A stretch of DNA of 64,000 bases, taken from Streptomyces sp. LX-29. GTDB lineage: Bacteria; Actinomycetota; Actinomycetes; Streptomycetales; Streptomycetaceae. The position numbers and the translations under genes were made by a program. Positions 62,032 to 64,000 of this stretch are shown here, piece after piece. The notes beneath the pieces were generated by a model. It had not been told where the DNA came from. It did no database searches and was given only the letters and a program-made list of their open reading frames with translations. Position 1 is the stretch's first letter; each line of letters starts with the position of its first letter. The stretch lies in assembly GCF_029541745.1 (NCBI RefSeq), contig NZ_CP089746.1, forward strand, positions 3,977,559-4,041,558, read 5' to 3'.

Positions 62032-63882
62032 ATGGCACGTGCGGTCGGCATCGACCTGGGTACGACGAACTCCGTCGTCAGTGTTCTCGAAGGCGGTGAG
62101 CCCACCGTCATCACCAACGCCGAGGGCGCCAGGACCACGCCGTCCGTTGTGGCCTTCGCGAAGAACGGCGAGGTGCTGGTCGGCGAGGTCGCCAAGCGCC
62201 AGGCCGTGACCAACGTGGACCGGACCATCCGCTCGGTCAAGCGCCACATGGGCACCGACTGGAAGATCAACCTCGACGGCAAGGACTTCAACCCGCAGCA
62301 GATCAGCGCCTTCATCCTGCAGAAGCTGAAGCGGGACGCCGAGGCCTACCTGGGCGAGAAGGTCACCGACGCGGTCATCACCGTCCCGGCGTACTTCAAC
62401 GACTCCGAGCGTCAGGCCACCAAGGAGGCCGGTGAGATCGCGGGCCTCAACGTCCTGCGCATCGTCAACGAGCCCACCGCGGCCGCGCTCGCCTACGGCC
62501 TCGACAAGGACGAGCAGATCATCCTCGTCTTCGACCTCGGTGGCGGCACCTTCGACGTCTCGCTGCTGGAGATCGGCGACGGCGTCGTCGAGGTGAAGGC
62601 CACCAACGGCGACAACCACCTCGGTGGTGACGACTGGGACCAGCGCGTCGTCGACTACCTGGTGAAGCAGTTCCACAACGGCCACGGCGTGGACCTCTCC
62701 AAGGACAAGATGGCCCTCCAGCGCCTCCGTGAGGCCGCGGAGAAGGCGAAGATCGAGCTGTCCTCGTCCACCGAGACCACGATCAACCTGCCCTACATCA
62801 CGGCCTCCGCCGAGGGCCCGCTGCACCTGGACGAGAAGCTCACCCGGGCCCAGTTCCAGCAGCTGACCGCGGACCTCCTGGAGCGCTGCAAGACCCCGTT
62901 CCACAACGTCATCAAGGACGCGGGCATCGCCCTGTCCGAGATCGACCACGTGGTCCTGGTCGGTGGCTCCACCCGTATGCCCGCCGTCGCCGAGCTCGTC
63001 AAGGAGCTGACCGGCGGCCAGGAGGCCAACAAGGGTGTGAACCCGGACGAGGTCGTCGCCATCGGCGCCGCCCTGCAGGCCGGTGTCCTCAAGGGTGAGG
63101 TCAAGGACGTCCTGCTCCTCGACGTGACCCCGCTGTCCCTCGGTATCGAGACCAAGGGCGGCATCATGACCAAGCTGATCGAGCGCAACACCACGATCCC
63201 GACCAAGCGCTCCGAGATCTTCACCACGGCCGAGGACAACCAGCCGTCCGTGCAGATCCAGGTCTACCAGGGCGAGCGCGAGATCGCGGCGTACAACAAG
63301 AAGCTCGGCATGTTCGAGCTGACCGGCCTGCCGCCGGCCCCCCGTGGCGTCCCGCAGATCGAGGTCGCCTTCGACATCGACGCCAACGGCATCATGCACG
63401 TGACCGCCAAGGACCTGGGCACGGGCAAGGAGCAGAAGATGACCGTCACCGGCGGCTCCTCGCTGCCGAAGGACGAGGTCGACCGGATGCGCCAGGAGGC
63501 CGAGCAGTACGCGGAGGAGGACCACCGCCGCCGCGAGGCCGCCGAGACCCGCAACCAGGGCGAGCAGCTCGTCTACCAGACGGAGAAGTTCCTCAAGGAC
63601 AACGAGGACAAGGTCCCGGGTGACGTGAAGTCCGAGGTCGAGGCCGCCCTCTCCGAGCTCAAGGAGAAGCTGAAGGGCGAGGACACCGCGGAGATCCGCA
63701 CCGCCACCGAGAAGGTCGCGGCCGTCTCCCAGAAGCTCGGCCAGGCGATGTACGCCGACGCCCAGGCCGCCGGCGCGGCCGGTGCCGCCGGTCCGGACGG
63801 TGCCGCGCCCAAGGCCGACGACGACGTCGTCGACGCCGAGATCGTGGACGAGGCCGACAAGGGCCGGGGCGGTGCGGCGTGA
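62032..63882 (+). CDS. dnaK: Molecular chaperone DnaK (Hsp70)
   Basis: A 616-residue Hsp70. The nucleotide-binding domain has phosphate 1 loop GIDLGTTNS, connect 1 INEPTAAALAYG, phosphate 2 FDLGGGTFDVS and adenosine loop VLVGGSTRMPAV. The substrate domain starts DVTPLSLGIETKGG and the lid ends in the Gly/Ala-rich tail typical of actinobacteria (AAGAAGAAGPDG). It folds nascent and stress-damaged proteins with DnaJ and GrpE. It is first in dnaK-grpE-(dnaJ-hspR, outside the window), repressed by HspR through the upstream HAIR sites. Confidence 0.99.
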   Translation: MARAVGIDLGTTNSVVSVLEGGEPTVITNAEGARTTPSVVAFAKNGEVLVGEVAKRQAVTNVDRTIRSVKRHMGTDWKINLDGKDFNPQQISAFILQKLKRDAEAYLGEKVTDAVITVPAYFNDSERQATKEAGEIAGLNVLRIVNEPTAAALAYGLDKDEQIILVFDLGGGTFDVSLLEIGDGVVEVKATNGDNHLGGDDWDQRVVDYLVKQFHNGHGVDLSKDKMALQRLREAAEKAKIELSSSTETTINLPYITASAEGPLHLDEKLTRAQFQQLTADLLERCKTPFHNVIKDAGIALSEIDHVVLVGGSTRMPAVAELVKELTGGQEANKGVNPDEVVAIGAALQAGVLKGEVKDVLLLDVTPLSLGIETKGGIMTKLIERNTTIPTKRSEIFTTAEDNQPSVQIQVYQGEREIAAYNKKLGMFELTGLPPAPRGVPQIEVAFDIDANGIMHVTAKDLGTGKEQKMTVTGGSSLPKDEVDRMRQEAEQYAEEDHRRREAAETRNQGEQLVYQTEKFLKDNEDKVPGDVKSEVEAALSELKEKLKGEDTAEIRTATEKVAAVSQKLGQAMYADAQAAGAAGAAGPDGAAPKADDDVVDAEIVDEADKGRGGAA

Positions 63883-64000
63883 CGGAGGAGACCCCGGGCT
63901 TCGAGGAGCAGCCCGACGTCCCCTCCGAGTCCGCGAAGACCCCTGACGACGCGGCGCAGGGCGCCGGGTCCGCCGACAAGGCGGGCCCGGCCGCGGCCCC
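63879..64000 (+). CDS. grpE: GrpE nucleotide exchange factor (3' end outside window)
   Basis: GTG at 63879 overlaps the dnaK stop by 4 nt (GTGA), the standard arrangement in Streptomyces. Only ~40 codons are present (TEETPGFEEQPDVPSESAKTPDD…), the acidic disordered N-terminus of GrpE. Identity rests on position and N-terminal character. Confidence 0.85.
   Translation, partial: MTEETPGFEEQPDVPSESAKTPDDAAQGAGSADKAGPAAA

Noticed and set aside
1..64000. Prophage in the 31-52 kb region
   Set aside because: No capsid, portal, terminase, tail or lysis genes are present; the integrase, Xis, FtsK-type and spread genes fit an AICE.

Overview
The window is about 72% GC. It uses G/C-ending codons and GTG starts, and it ends in a dnaK-grpE operon preceded by HspR-type HAIR operators. 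Neighbouring genes include dcd, a SpoIIE-type phosphatase, a Yip1-family membrane protein and several regulator/oxidoreductase pairs. All of this points to a Streptomyces chromosome. No species can be named from the sequence alone.

Bases 1-26,250 are chromosomal and accessory. In order they hold: an ECF sigma factor fragment with a SnoaL-like tail; small membrane proteins and a two-TM potassium channel; a leftward, translationally coupled four-gene operon (ABM monooxygenase, 3-hydroxyisobutyrate dehydrogenase-like enzyme, ACMSD-like amidohydrolase, cytochrome P450); more membrane and stress-type genes; TetR/aldo-keto reductase and AraC/quinone reductase divergent pairs; an ArsR regulator; a MacB-like ABC exporter followed by a two-component system whose kinase has an unusual extracytoplasmic tail; and a secreted M6 metalloprotease.

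Bases 26,250-52,551 are a tandem integration locus at the 3' end of a tRNA-Gly(UCC) gene. A 44-bp piece of the tRNA is present three times (26,420, 31,275 and 52,478). The outer, older interval (26.4-31.3 kb) has two att copies and paired integrase-arm-like sites at both ends but no integrase. It carries a MerR regulator and a cold-shock protein/DEAD-box helicase/CBS-domain cassette, so it looks like a cis-mobilizable element (CIME). The inner interval (31.3-52.5 kb) is a complete actinomycete integrative and conjugative element (AICE). It has an integrase and an excisionase-like HTH protein, a DnaB-N/DUF3987 replication protein, an FtsK/TraB-like translocase, DUF2637 and other small spread-type proteins, and three GntR regulators with visible operator arrays. 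Its cargo is a low-GC gene of unknown function, an IS5-family insertion, a glycosyltransferase, and a STAND (NB-ARC) ATPase with eleven near-identical 126-bp TPR repeats next to a small membrane protein that shares its N-terminal motif.

Three AICE genes are preceded by copies of one conserved leader of about 80 nt that folds into two hairpins ending at the Shine-Dalgarno sequence. I consider this leader, the AICE-CIME accretion and the STAND module the most interesting content.

Bases 52,552-64,000 are conserved chromosome: a small zinc-ribbon-like protein, dcd, a phosphoribosyltransferase, a Yip1-family protein, a large multidomain SpoIIE phosphatase, a G21C18 homopolymer hairpin between convergent genes, a heterodisulfide-reductase-like Fe-S membrane protein, dnaK, and the start of grpE.
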